From: a candidate division FCPU426 bacterium
GTDB taxonomy: Bacteria > Oederibacteriota > JAAXVQ01 > JAUVAV01
Reading direction: 5' to 3'
DNA: 64,000 nucleotides
NCBI GenBank assembly: GCA_030591525.1
Contig: JAUVAV010000005.1
Span: 32,349-96,348 of the forward strand
Positions within the stretch are counted from its first letter, which is position 1; each line of letters begins with the position of its first letter. Of the stretch, positions 15,942-23,499 are shown in pieces. Below the pieces are notes generated by a model. The model searched no databases. It saw only the letters and a list, made by a program, of their open reading frames with translations, and was not told the origin of the DNA. The position numbers and the translations under genes are program-made.

Positions 15942-16292
15942 TTAATACCTCCTTATGGAGCCCCCCGGGCAAGCCCGTGGTACCCCTTTTGATCTTGCGT
16001 TGTACGCCCGATTGGCAAGGCAACATCCCGCGAAGCGTCAAGACGCATTCATCCCCATTCCGGCTAAAAGCATGCCGGAATGACAAAACATAAATTCAAA
16101 GTACTTATGAAACACTAGAAGCCTGAGCAATTAGTCTGATTTTTTTAATTCCTGAGCAATAGAACAATAGAAAATAGACCGCAATTGAGTTTTTCTATTG
16201 CTCGATTGTTCAATTCTCAATTGCTCTGGAGTTTGAGCAATTAGTCTATGACTAATTGCTCAAACTCCTAGTAGGGAGCTGAAACGCGGTAA
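15942..16292. other. 351-base non-coding gap with repeats
   Basis: No gene seen. It holds a CCGGGCAAGCCCG palindrome near 15965, a CATTCCGGCTAAAAGCATGCCGGAATG stem near 16058-16084 written here as two halves (ATTCCGGC and GCCGGAAT), and several copies of the word GAGCAATTAGTC or its complement, ending in the hairpin at 16228-16268. Confidence 0.55.
16228..16268. repeat. Perfect 19-base-arm hairpin
   Basis: GGAGTTTGAGCAATTAGTC (16228-16246), loop TAT, then its exact complement to 16268. The word GAGCAATTAGTC also occurs near 16127 and in reverse complement near 9324. There is no T-run, so it is not an obvious terminator. Confidence 0.8.
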
Positions 16293-16925
16293 CTACTTTT
16301 TTTGCTCTTTCACAAATAAAAGGGGAAAAATAATATCACTTAAACAACAGGGTATCCATACTGCAAAGAAAAGAAACAAAAAAATCACAACATATACGAA
16401 CCAATTCAGAGCCCCCCCGCCTATAGCCATAATAATATGAAAGAGTGATGCCCATGTGCTTAATAACACATGCCCGGCGTGTGGGAATTTTGTAGTCGGT
16501 CTAAAACCGGCTAGGAGTACACCTACAATAGCCAAAGGGTTGACCAGCCACCACTTCTCGATAAAACCTAGATGAAGTCCTTTATTAGGCATTTTTAGCA
16601 TTACTTCGCCTAAATAAGGAATAATCGAATCACTTATAGTAGCGATGCCGATAGAACCTATGTAACCGATGATTAGTAAAATCCAAAGATTACATTTACC
16701 GCTTATGCATTTACCGCTTATGCGCTCACACGTGTGAAGTTTATACATAGAGGCGGTAACCAGCGCACTCAAAACAACGTGAATTGGATGAAGGACATAA
16801 AATATGTTATAGGAAAGATCGAAAGGCAATTTTTGGAAAAGGGCTATGATTATGATGCCGGTAATTGCTCCAAAAATCGTAAAAGGAGCATGAATTTTTA
16901 ATTCTTTTGAAATTTGCTTAAACAT
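16293..16925 (-). CDS. Multi-pass membrane protein of unknown function
   Basis: 210 residues with about six hydrophobic segments (for example FTIFGAITGIIIIALF, IFYVLHPIHVVLSALV, WILLIIGYIGSIGIATI, FVYVVIFLFLFFAVWI). Conserved-looking polar positions sit in or near the membrane: HPIHV, SDSIIPYLGE and KFPHAGHVLLSTWASLFH. There is a short Cys-containing loop (CERISGKCISGKC). I do not recognise the family. It lies between a ferredoxin and a YggS gene on the same strand, which hints at redox or metal handling only by association. Confidence 0.7.
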   Translation of the reverse strand: MFKQISKELKIHAPFTIFGAITGIIIIALFQKLPFDLSYNIFYVLHPIHVVLSALVTASMYKLHTCERISGKCISGKCNLWILLIIGYIGSIGIATISDSIIPYLGEVMLKMPNKGLHLGFIEKWWLVNPLAIVGVLLAGFRPTTKFPHAGHVLLSTWASLFHIIMAIGGGALNWFVYVVIFLFLFFAVWIPCCLSDIIFPLLFVKEQKK

Positions 16926-16937
16926 TTTTTACCTTTT

Positions 16938-17627
16938 TTACGTTTTTAAATCGCAACTTCTCTCTCCGAATATAGCGGCTCCCAATCTTACAATATTCGC
17001 GCCTTCCTCAATGGCTATCCTGTAGGAATTGGACATGCCCATAGAAAGATATTTCAAATCTATATTGGGAATACCAACACTTTTTAATTTATCAAAATAT
17101 TCTTTTATCTTTCTAAAATATGGTCTCACCTTCTCCGGCTCGCCCTCTCTTGGCCCCATCGTCATTAGCCCTTCTAATCTTAAATAATCTAATTTCGAAA
17201 TGCGCTTAGCTAACTTTTCAATAGTTTCATATTCCGGCTTGATACCTGATTTTGTTATTTCACTACCAATATTTATTTCTATAAAAACAGAAATTCTTTT
17301 TTTTATTCTCTCCGCTCTTTTATTTATAGCTTCCGCAAGTTCGGCTGAATCAACCGTCTGAATACAATCAAATGTTTTTAACGCTTTATTAATCTTATTT
17401 GTCTGCAAAGAACCGATCATATGCCATCCAATTTTTCTTGCTTTTTCTCCTACCGCTGCATACATTTTTTCCGCTTCCTGCACATAATTTTCTCCAATGA
17501 TGTCCGCTCCAACGGAAATCGCCTCTCTTATCTCCTCGTTTGTCTTCATCTTGGCGGCCAAAACGATTTTTACGTAATCAGGAATTTCTCCCCTGATCTG
17601 TAAATATCTTTCTCTTATACTCATCAT
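16938..17627 (-). CDS. yggS: YggS/PROSC family pyridoxal-5'-phosphate homeostasis protein
   Basis: About 229 residues with the alanine-racemase-like TIM barrel fold expected of this family: IVLAAKMKTNEEI (with the PLP-binding Lys region), GENYVQEAEKM, WHMIGSLQTNKIN, INIGSEITKSGI, LEGLMTMGP and LSMGMSNSYRIAIEEGANIVRLG. The family buffers PLP; no catalytic activity is expected. The ATG pair at 17627/17624 follows a run of eight G that can act as ribosome binding site. The stretch upstream of 17627 in the same frame has no family similarity, so I excluded it. AT-rich compared with core genes. Confidence 0.9.
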   Translation of the reverse strand: MMSIRERYLQIRGEIPDYVKIVLAAKMKTNEEIREAISVGADIIGENYVQEAEKMYAAVGEKARKIGWHMIGSLQTNKINKALKTFDCIQTVDSAELAEAINKRAERIKKRISVFIEINIGSEITKSGIKPEYETIEKLAKRISKLDYLRLEGLMTMGPREGEPEKVRPYFRKIKEYFDKLKSVGIPNIDLKYLSMGMSNSYRIAIEEGANIVRLGAAIFGERSCDLKT

Positions 17628-17714
17628 CCCCCCCCAAAAAAGTAGTAAGGCTTCCCCCCCCACCAAATTGTCCTCTCTAAAAGCAGACGTGTCCCGCCAT
17701 ATGGCTCCGGCATT

Positions 17715-17825
17715 TTACAAATCGCTTTTTATGCTTCGAGAGAGAGCTTCTCCAGCTGCCGCCACCGGGCAAACATCCATACAAGCAGCACATCCCACAC
17801 ATTTTATTTCATCCACCTTAAACAC
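17715..17825 (-). pseudogene. Half-ferredoxin fragment (single 4Fe-4S motif)
   Basis: A 36-codon frame from GTG 17825 reads KVDEIKCVGCAACMDVCP followed by VAAAGEALS and a stop. It holds one complete CxxCxxCxxxCP motif; normal ferredoxins of this type have two. AGGG lies just upstream. It may be a truncated ferredoxin gene or, less likely, a genuine tiny FeS protein. Confidence 0.5.
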
Positions 17826-17857
17826 TTAACCCTGCTTTCAAAAGACGTTAAATAACT

Positions 17858-18418
17858 TTAAGTCTTTTTTCTGAAATTTAAGACATATCCTTTGTTGTAG
17901 TAATCATCATGCAAAAGTTCTTTTAAAATTTTATCCCACAAATAAAAATCGCATTCTTCTATTTCTCTTTTTACATCAGCCATTTCCATTTCAGCCAATT
18001 CCATTAAAGGATAATCATTCTTGTAATGCTTGGGGTAGATAGACAAAATCCCTTGCTGCCTCAGCACCCTGTGAATTTCCTGATAAATTATCCCTCTGTT
18101 TTTTTCATAGTGAATAACATCATAAAGCAAAGCAACATCTACCGACTTATCTTCTAAAGGTACCTTGGTATCTCCACTTATTAACTCTATGTTTTTTAAG
18201 CCAAATCGTTTTCCCGTTTCTTCTAATTCACGCAAAGCATTCTTATCTTTATCAAAACCATATACTTTACCTTCTGCACCCACTACTTTTGCCGCAGGAA
18301 TTGTGTAGTGGCCTTTTCCGCAACCAAAGTCTAAAACAGTTTGATCCTTTTGGACACCAATTTCTCGTAAAAACTCCACCCCGTCTTTTTCTATCCACTT
18401 TCTAACGCTAGTATTCAT
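17858..18418 (-). CDS. Class I SAM-dependent methyltransferase
   Basis: 186 residues. SAM-binding motif I is VLDFGCGKGHYTIPAA (about 28-43), with acidic motif II in VYGFDKDKNAL and motif III near SVDVALLYDVIHY. This is a Methyltransf_11/UbiE-like fold. The C terminus (YNKGYVLNFRKKT) is short. No ribosome binding site is clear. It lies upstream of the ferredoxin fragment and YggS on the same strand. The substrate is unknown. Confidence 0.82.
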   Translation of the reverse strand: MNTSVRKWIEKDGVEFLREIGVQKDQTVLDFGCGKGHYTIPAAKVVGAEGKVYGFDKDKNALRELEETGKRFGLKNIELISGDTKVPLEDKSVDVALLYDVIHYEKNRGIIYQEIHRVLRQQGILSIYPKHYKNDYPLMELAEMEMADVKREIEECDFYLWDKILKELLHDDYYNKGYVLNFRKKT

Positions 18419-18502
18419 TTTTTGTATTTTATCACTTTTTTATTTTCCCCTTATATTATCTATGGAATGGGGGGGCGGTGTCAACTTTGTAAACTTAGCT
18501 GT

Positions 18503-18649
18503 TCAATCTAGCCAAGGGCCTTCCAGCCCTTTTTTATTCGCCAATCTTTTACCTGATATTGCCGCCTTGCTGAACCCCATCCTACTCATCCCTAAATGAC
18601 GTCCGATATCAGCCCCGCTTATTCCCAATTCATGGTATCCTCGGAACTC
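18503..18649 (-). pseudogene. RAYT transposase C-terminal remnant
   Basis: The minus-strand frame reads RGYHELGISGADIGRHLG then MSRMGFSKAAISGKR, close to the helix-turn-helix end of the intact transposase at 45332-46330 (WGYKELGISGKELSRYLG). At 18649/18650 it is abruptly joined to a piece of the aroF gene in the opposite orientation. Confidence 0.75.
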
Positions 18650-18789
18650 CGGATGGTCTGCTGCTGGAAGTCCATCCCCATCCAGAACGCGCCATGGTGG
18701 ACGGCCACCAGTCGCTATCCTTTGAAGAGTTCGGGGAACTGATGGATGATTTGAAAAAGCTGGCGCCCATAGTGGGGAGAAGTATGTAA
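18650..18789 (+). pseudogene. Copied 3' end of a DAHP synthase gene
   Basis: 140 bases align with about 90% identity to the 3' end of aroF (7670-7809), including the stop. The protein frame is intact ([15 protein letters not shown] then [11 protein letters not shown]). Of about 13 base differences most are synonymous, and the few amino acid changes are mild (I to V, Q to H, N to S). So the source copy was probably under selection until recently. It is followed immediately by a GGGGAC hairpin, as the resident aroF is. Confidence 0.85.
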
Positions 18790-18791
18790 CC

Positions 18792-18807
18792 GGGGACAAA
18801 CGTCCCC
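18792..18807. repeat. Short GGGGAC hairpin
   Basis: GGGGAC, loop AAAC, GTCCCC, two bases after the stop of the copied aroF end. A minimal member of the hairpin family. Confidence 0.6.
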
Positions 18808-18845
18808 TGCTCACAAATCAGGTTTTGTAAAATTTATTTAAGGAG

Positions 18846-19436
18846 TCAGTCATCCGGATTTGCTGGCAGTGAGTTGGCGGAGGTCCACGTTAGGTCCCAT
18901 CTCCAGGCTTGGGGATTGTTGCCAACCTGCAAAACCTTTATATCCTTCAGGCCTATCATTTCTCCCACACCCAACAAATAACCACTTAAGTATTCGCGCA
19001 TGTTGGAAGGATATTCCGGATAATTGCACAGCATAAAACACGCATGGTCCGAACCGACGTTTTCCATACGAGCATCGCCGGTGGAGTAAAAAAGCCGCCA
19101 CAATTGGGCCACGCGCTTAAAGACGAACTGCGGGGTGGGGATGCGAATGAAAATATTGTAATAGCGGGGTAATCCTTCCCCGGCCATAACGCGTCCCAGC
19201 TCATATAAAGCTTGCTTGAATTCGCCGGGAAAAAGCGCCCGGGCAGCTACATAAAGCAGGTTTCCTTCATCCGCAAAGTCGACAGGCACCCAGGAAAACG
19301 CCAAAGGAGGATTTTCCCATGTTTTTCGAGTCGCGGGAGGCAGGTTCTCGGAAAATATCCGCTCGAATTCAGGCCCTCGGTTTTGAATCAATTTCCTAAG
19401 GACAAGGATTCCTGCGCCCTTAACACGGTGTTGCAT
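18846..19436 (-). CDS. Uncharacterised 196-residue protein (possibly DUF2378-like)
   Basis: Start at 19436 (second ATG) because AGGAGG lies 6 bases before it and only 0 bases before the first. No signal peptide. Blocks VKGAGILVLRKLIQNRG, LYELGRVMAGEGLPRYY, VAQLWRLFYSTGDARM and YLLGVGEMIGLKDIKVLQ are visible, with an aromatic C-terminal strand (WRWDLTW). The layout recalls the Myxococcus DUF2378/TIGR02265-type proteins, but I cannot verify this. GC-rich and core-like. The gene stands alone on the minus strand between the scar region and recX. Confidence 0.6.
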   Translation of the reverse strand: MQHRVKGAGILVLRKLIQNRGPEFERIFSENLPPATRKTWENPPLAFSWVPVDFADEGNLLYVAARALFPGEFKQALYELGRVMAGEGLPRYYNIFIRIPTPQFVFKRVAQLWRLFYSTGDARMENVGSDHACFMLCNYPEYPSNMREYLSGYLLGVGEMIGLKDIKVLQVGNNPQAWRWDLTWTSANSLPANPDD

Positions 19437-19787
19437 ATGCATCCTCCTGCGGCAGCGAATACTTACAGTCCGGAAGAATATGTTGAAATTTATCCAGCCT
19501 ATGTGCCGGTATTAGCACCTTAAAGCGCGGTGGACAGAAATTGTGTTTAGTGACCAAACACATATATCACAAAGTGAGGGGGATGTAAAACTATTTTGGC
19601 TTTGCTGGGGGAAGTCCAGAAGGTCCTCTGCTACTATGATTTCAAGTATTACATGCTTATAATTTGGCATAATTGCAAATTTATGTTATAAAATAATACT
19701 CGCATGCAGAGTTGCTATTATGATAACCGGGTGCCCCGCTAATCGGTTTTTTCTTAAGCGGCTGGTGGAGCGTATGGGGAGACGGTC
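19437..19787. other. 351-base intergenic region between divergent genes
   Basis: No gene seen. It contains the recX-side promoter listed next. Nothing resembling a riboswitch or a clear operator was found by eye. Confidence 0.5.
19664..19692 (+). promoter_or_regulatory. Candidate sigma-70-type promoter for recX-alaS
   Basis: TTGGCA (19664-19669), a 17-base spacer, then TATAAA (19687-19692), followed by an AT-rich stretch. It lies 96 bases before the recX ATG. Confidence 0.6.
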
Positions 19788-20426
19788 ATGCCGGAGATTA
19801 CAGCTATCGAACCCCAGCAGCGGCGCAGTAACCGCTGTTCAATATTCATAGACCAGGATTTTTTCTGCGGGGTGAACCAGGAGACCGTGGCGCGGCTAAA
19901 ATTAAAGCCGGGCCAGGCAGTGGAGCCGGAAAAGCTTAAGCGGATTGTGGAGCAGGATGAGGAAATACGAGCCCGGGAGATTTGTCTGCGCGCGTTGGAA
20001 GTGCGGGCCCGTTCCCGGCACGAGTTGGCAGAGCGGATGAACCGGCGCGGCGTGGAAGAGGCCGTGGCAGTGCGTGTGCTGGACCGGCTCGAGCAGGCGC
20101 GTTTAATCAATGATGAAGATTTCGCCCGGATGCTGATCCGGGAGCGTCTGAGGGCCAAGGGATATGGCAGGCGGCGTTTGCAGGTGGAGCTGGCCCGGGC
20201 CGGAGTGGACCGATCTCTGGCTGCGCGGGTAATGGATGAAGAAGTCCCGCTGGACGAGCAGTCCGGGTGCGAAGAACTGGCAGGGCGCAAGGTCCGGCAG
20301 TATCAAAGCCTGCCGCGGGTCCTCGGCCGCCGGCGTCTGGCGGCATTCCTGGAGCGCCGGGGTTTTACGACCGCAGAGGTTTACCGGGCCGTGAATAGAG
20401 TATTGCCCGAGGATGAAGACAGGTAG
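19788..20426 (+). CDS. recX: RecA regulator RecX
   Basis: 212 residues of tandem three-helix repeats. Motifs: ALEVRARSRHELAERM (about 69-84), LINDEDFARMLIRERL (about 105-120), KGYGRRRLQVELARAGV (about 123-139) and a final AAFLERRGFTTAEV. RecX binds and limits RecA filaments. RecA is not in this window. alaS follows 37 bases downstream, as in many genomes where recX-alaS are linked. Confidence 0.9.
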   Translation: MPEITAIEPQQRRSNRCSIFIDQDFFCGVNQETVARLKLKPGQAVEPEKLKRIVEQDEEIRAREICLRALEVRARSRHELAERMNRRGVEEAVAVRVLDRLEQARLINDEDFARMLIRERLRAKGYGRRRLQVELARAGVDRSLAARVMDEEVPLDEQSGCEELAGRKVRQYQSLPRVLGRRRLAAFLERRGFTTAEVYRAVNRVLPEDEDR

Positions 20427-20463
20427 GAAGATTTAGGATATTAGACAATTCCTGGAGGCCGAT

Positions 20464-23106
20464 ATGACGAGTAATGAAATTCGTCAAAAATTTGTTGATT
20501 TCTTTCAGCAGCGCGCACATGCGGTGCGGCCCAGCGCGGGACTGGTGCCGGAGGATCCCTCTGTGCTCTTTACAGTGGCCGGCATGGTACAATTCAAACC
20601 ATATTTTATGGGCCAGGGAGCCAAGCCTTTTACCCGGGCAGTCACGTCCCAGAAATGCCTGCGCACTAATGATATTGAAATAGTCGGTTTTACTCCGCGA
20701 CATCATACTTTTTTTGAAATGCTGGGAAATTTCTCCTTTGGGGATTATTTCAAGCGCGAGGCGATTCAATGGGCCTGGGAATTTTTAGTCCGGGAATGCG
20801 GACTGGATAAAGAGAAACTCTGGATAACCATTCACCAAGACGATGACGAGGCCTTTGACATTTGGAAAAACCAGGTCAAGGTGCCGGAGAAGCGCATTGT
20901 GCGCATGGGGGAAAAAACCAATTTCTGGGCCATGGGCGAGACCGGTCCTTGCGGACCGTGCAGCGAAATTCTTTACGATATCGGTCCCATTCCCGGAAAG
21001 CCGGAGGCCGGTCCGGATCAGGACGAAGACCGTTATTTAGAGGTCTGGAATCTGGTTTTTACCCAGTTTGACCGCCAGGCCGATGGCCGCCTGGAACCTT
21101 TGCCCCAAAAAAATATTGACACCGGCATGGGACTGGAGCGCCTGGCCGCGGTTATGCAGGGAGCTTCCAGTAATTTTGATACCGATCTTTTCCAGCCTTT
21201 GATCCAGGCGATTGCCCGTGAGACCATGCTCCGTTACGGCAAGGAGGCCAGGACGGATAATTCCATGCGGGTGATCGCGGATCATATCCGCTCGGCCACA
21301 TTCCTGATAACCGATGGCATTTTGCCGGGAAATGAAGGCCGGGGATATGTTTTGCGCCGCATCCTGCGCCGGGCGGTCCGGCATGGCAAATTGCTGGGAC
21401 TCAATGAAACCTTTCTTTATCGTCTGGTCCCCTACGTGACCGCAGTTATGGCCGCGCCCTATCCGGAATTATCCCAACGGCGGGAGCATATCGTGTCCGT
21501 GATTAAGGGAGAAGAGGACCGTTTTCAGCATACCCTGGACTCCGGGCTCGCGATTTTAAACGATATCATCGCGGAATTAAAGAGCGCGGGTCAGAACATT
21601 ATTGCCGGCGCGCGAATTTTCCAGCTTTACGATACTTACGGTTTTCCCCTGGATTTGACCCGGGAGATCGCCCGGGAACATAAGCTGGCCCTGGACGAGG
21701 CTGGTTTTAACCAGGCAATGGAAGAGCAGCGGAGGCGCGCCCGGTCTGCCTGGGCCGGGAGCGGCGAACGTGAGATACCGGCAATTATCCGGGAGATGGG
21801 AGCCGGCTTGGCAGTCACGGCTTTTACCGGGTACCAGGAACTCCGGACCGAGACCAAAGTATTGGCTCTGGTCAGGCAGGAAGATCGGGTAACGCGGGCC
21901 GGGAAAGGGGAAAATGTAATTATCATACTCGACAGCTCTCCCTTCTATGCGGAATCAGGCGGTCAGGTTTCGGATCAAGGAGAACTGTTTTCTAAAACCG
22001 TTAAGGTGGAGATTTCCAATGTGAAGAAGAGTCCAGAGGGATTGTACCTGCATTTTGGTCAGGTAATAGAGGGAGAATTACATGAGGGCGGGCAGTTGAC
22101 AGCCGTGGTCCGGACCGGGGAGCGTATGGCCACGGCTCGTAATCATACGGCCACGCATCTCCTGCATGCCGCCTTGCGCCAGGTGTTGGGAAAGCATGTT
22201 GAGCAGGCGGGTTCCGAGGTGCGGCCGGGGGGGCTGCGTTTTGATTTCTCTCATTTCCAGGCCGTGACCAGCCGGGAACTGGACCGGATAGAGGAGATGG
22301 TGAATACTCAGATACTGGCCAATCATCCGGTAATCTGCCGGGAACTGCCGATAGAAGAAGCCAGGGCTCTTGGCGCCATGGCCTTGTTTGGGGAAAAATA
22401 CGGGGATTGGGTGCGCATGGTGCAGGTTAATGACATTTCCTGCGAACTCTGCGGGGGTACTCATGTGCGGGCAATAGGGGAACTCGGCCTGGTAAGAATT
22501 GTGTCCGAATCCAGCGTGGCGGCCGGAGTGCGCCGGATTGAGGCTGTGGCCGGCGAAGCGGGCTTTCGTACAGCTAAGCGGGAGCAGATACGGCTGCGGG
22601 ATGTCTGCGAAATCCTGCGAGCTCCGGAAGACGAGGCGCCCGGGCGTGTAGAAAAGCTCGTGGCCCGTGTCAGGGAACTGGAAAAAGAAAATGATAAATT
22701 GAAAATCAAGCAAGCCAGTGTAAATGTCGAGGAATTGGCTGCCAGCGCCCGGGAAGTGGAAGGGATCCGCTTCATCGCTGCGGAATTACCCGGAGCTACC
22801 CTGGCCGCCTTGCGCAACGCGGCTGATGCTTTGAAACAGAAAATTTCTTCCGGGGTGGTGGTTTTAGGGAGCGTGGATGACGGCAAGGCCGTGCTGATCG
22901 CCACGGCCACCAAGGACCTCGTAAAAAACCGGGTTCATGCGGGCAACCTGGTTCGTGAAATCGCCGGCCGGCTGGAGGGGTCGGGCGGCGGCCGTCCGGA
23001 TTTCGGGCAGGCCGGGGGTAAGCATCCGGAAAGAATGCCCGAAGCCCTGAAAAACGCGGGCAAGATTCTTGAAAAAATGCTTAAGCGGGAAACAGAAACC
23101 AGATAG
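20464..23106 (+). CDS. alaS: Alanyl-tRNA synthetase
   Basis: Charges tRNA-Ala and edits mischarged Ser/Gly. The class II catalytic core has the motif 1 region and MGETGPCGPCSEI (about 158-170). The editing domain has HTATHLLHAAL (about 560-570) and CELCGGTHVRAIG (about 660-672). The C-terminal DHHA1-type domain includes GGGRPDFGQAGGKHPE near the end. At 880 residues it has standard length. GGAGG precedes ATG. The Zn-site residues (His/Cys) all appear present. Confidence 0.97.
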   Translation: MTSNEIRQKFVDFFQQRAHAVRPSAGLVPEDPSVLFTVAGMVQFKPYFMGQGAKPFTRAVTSQKCLRTNDIEIVGFTPRHHTFFEMLGNFSFGDYFKREAIQWAWEFLVRECGLDKEKLWITIHQDDDEAFDIWKNQVKVPEKRIVRMGEKTNFWAMGETGPCGPCSEILYDIGPIPGKPEAGPDQDEDRYLEVWNLVFTQFDRQADGRLEPLPQKNIDTGMGLERLAAVMQGASSNFDTDLFQPLIQAIARETMLRYGKEARTDNSMRVIADHIRSATFLITDGILPGNEGRGYVLRRILRRAVRHGKLLGLNETFLYRLVPYVTAVMAAPYPELSQRREHIVSVIKGEEDRFQHTLDSGLAILNDIIAELKSAGQNIIAGARIFQLYDTYGFPLDLTREIAREHKLALDEAGFNQAMEEQRRRARSAWAGSGEREIPAIIREMGAGLAVTAFTGYQELRTETKVLALVRQEDRVTRAGKGENVIIILDSSPFYAESGGQVSDQGELFSKTVKVEISNVKKSPEGLYLHFGQVIEGELHEGGQLTAVVRTGERMATARNHTATHLLHAALRQVLGKHVEQAGSEVRPGGLRFDFSHFQAVTSRELDRIEEMVNTQILANHPVICRELPIEEARALGAMALFGEKYGDWVRMVQVNDISCELCGGTHVRAIGELGLVRIVSESSVAAGVRRIEAVAGEAGFRTAKREQIRLRDVCEILRAPEDEAPGRVEKLVARVRELEKENDKLKIKQASVNVEELAASAREVEGIRFIAAELPGATLAALRNAADALKQKISSGVVVLGSVDDGKAVLIATATKDLVKNRVHAGNLVREIAGRLEGSGGGRPDFGQAGGKHPERMPEALKNAGKILEKMLKRETETR

Positions 23107-23139
23107 AATTCAATTAAAAATGAAAGGAGTGTGAGAAAG

Positions 23140-23493
23140 ATGAAAATTATTAAAAAAGCTTTTTTAGCCGGAGTGGGGGCAATGAGCCTGTCGCGGGAAA
23201 GGACCAAGGCTATAGCCGATGAACTGGTCAAGCAAGGGAAGCTCCGGGAGCAGGAAGGGCGTGCTTTAGTGGAGGATATGCTGCGCAAAGCTTCATCTGC
23301 GAAGAAAGACCTGGAGCGTACGGTTAACCAACAGGTCTCAACCGCTTATTTAAAAATAAACCTGGCCACCCAGGAGCAGTTGAAAAAAATGGAGCGCCGC
23401 ATTCGCGAATTGGAACGTGAATTAGGCAAGAAGAGCAAATCCTCCGCCCGGGCAAAGAGAGCGGCCGGAAATTCCCGGGATAAATCTAAATAA
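23140..23493 (+). CDS. Phasin-like coiled-coil protein
   Basis: 117 residues. The N terminus KKAFLAGVGAMSLSRE and the following long helix with heptad character resemble phasin-family (PHA granule-associated) proteins, often found next to UbiB-like kinases. The Lys/Arg-rich C terminus (KSKSSARAKRAAGNSRDK) is low complexity. ATG at 23140 is chosen over GTG 23131, which sits too close to AGGAG. It begins 33 bases after alaS and ends 6 bases before the kinase, so it is cotranscribed. No PHA synthase is in the window, so a role in storage granules is not supported. Confidence 0.65.
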   Translation: MKIIKKAFLAGVGAMSLSRERTKAIADELVKQGKLREQEGRALVEDMLRKASSAKKDLERTVNQQVSTAYLKINLATQEQLKKMERRIRELERELGKKSKSSARAKRAAGNSRDKSK

Positions 23494-23499
23494 TATAAC

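Noticed and set aside
22078..22713. 211-codon minus-strand frame within alaS
   Set aside because: Antisense to the AlaS editing domain and CGGTH motif; no independent support.
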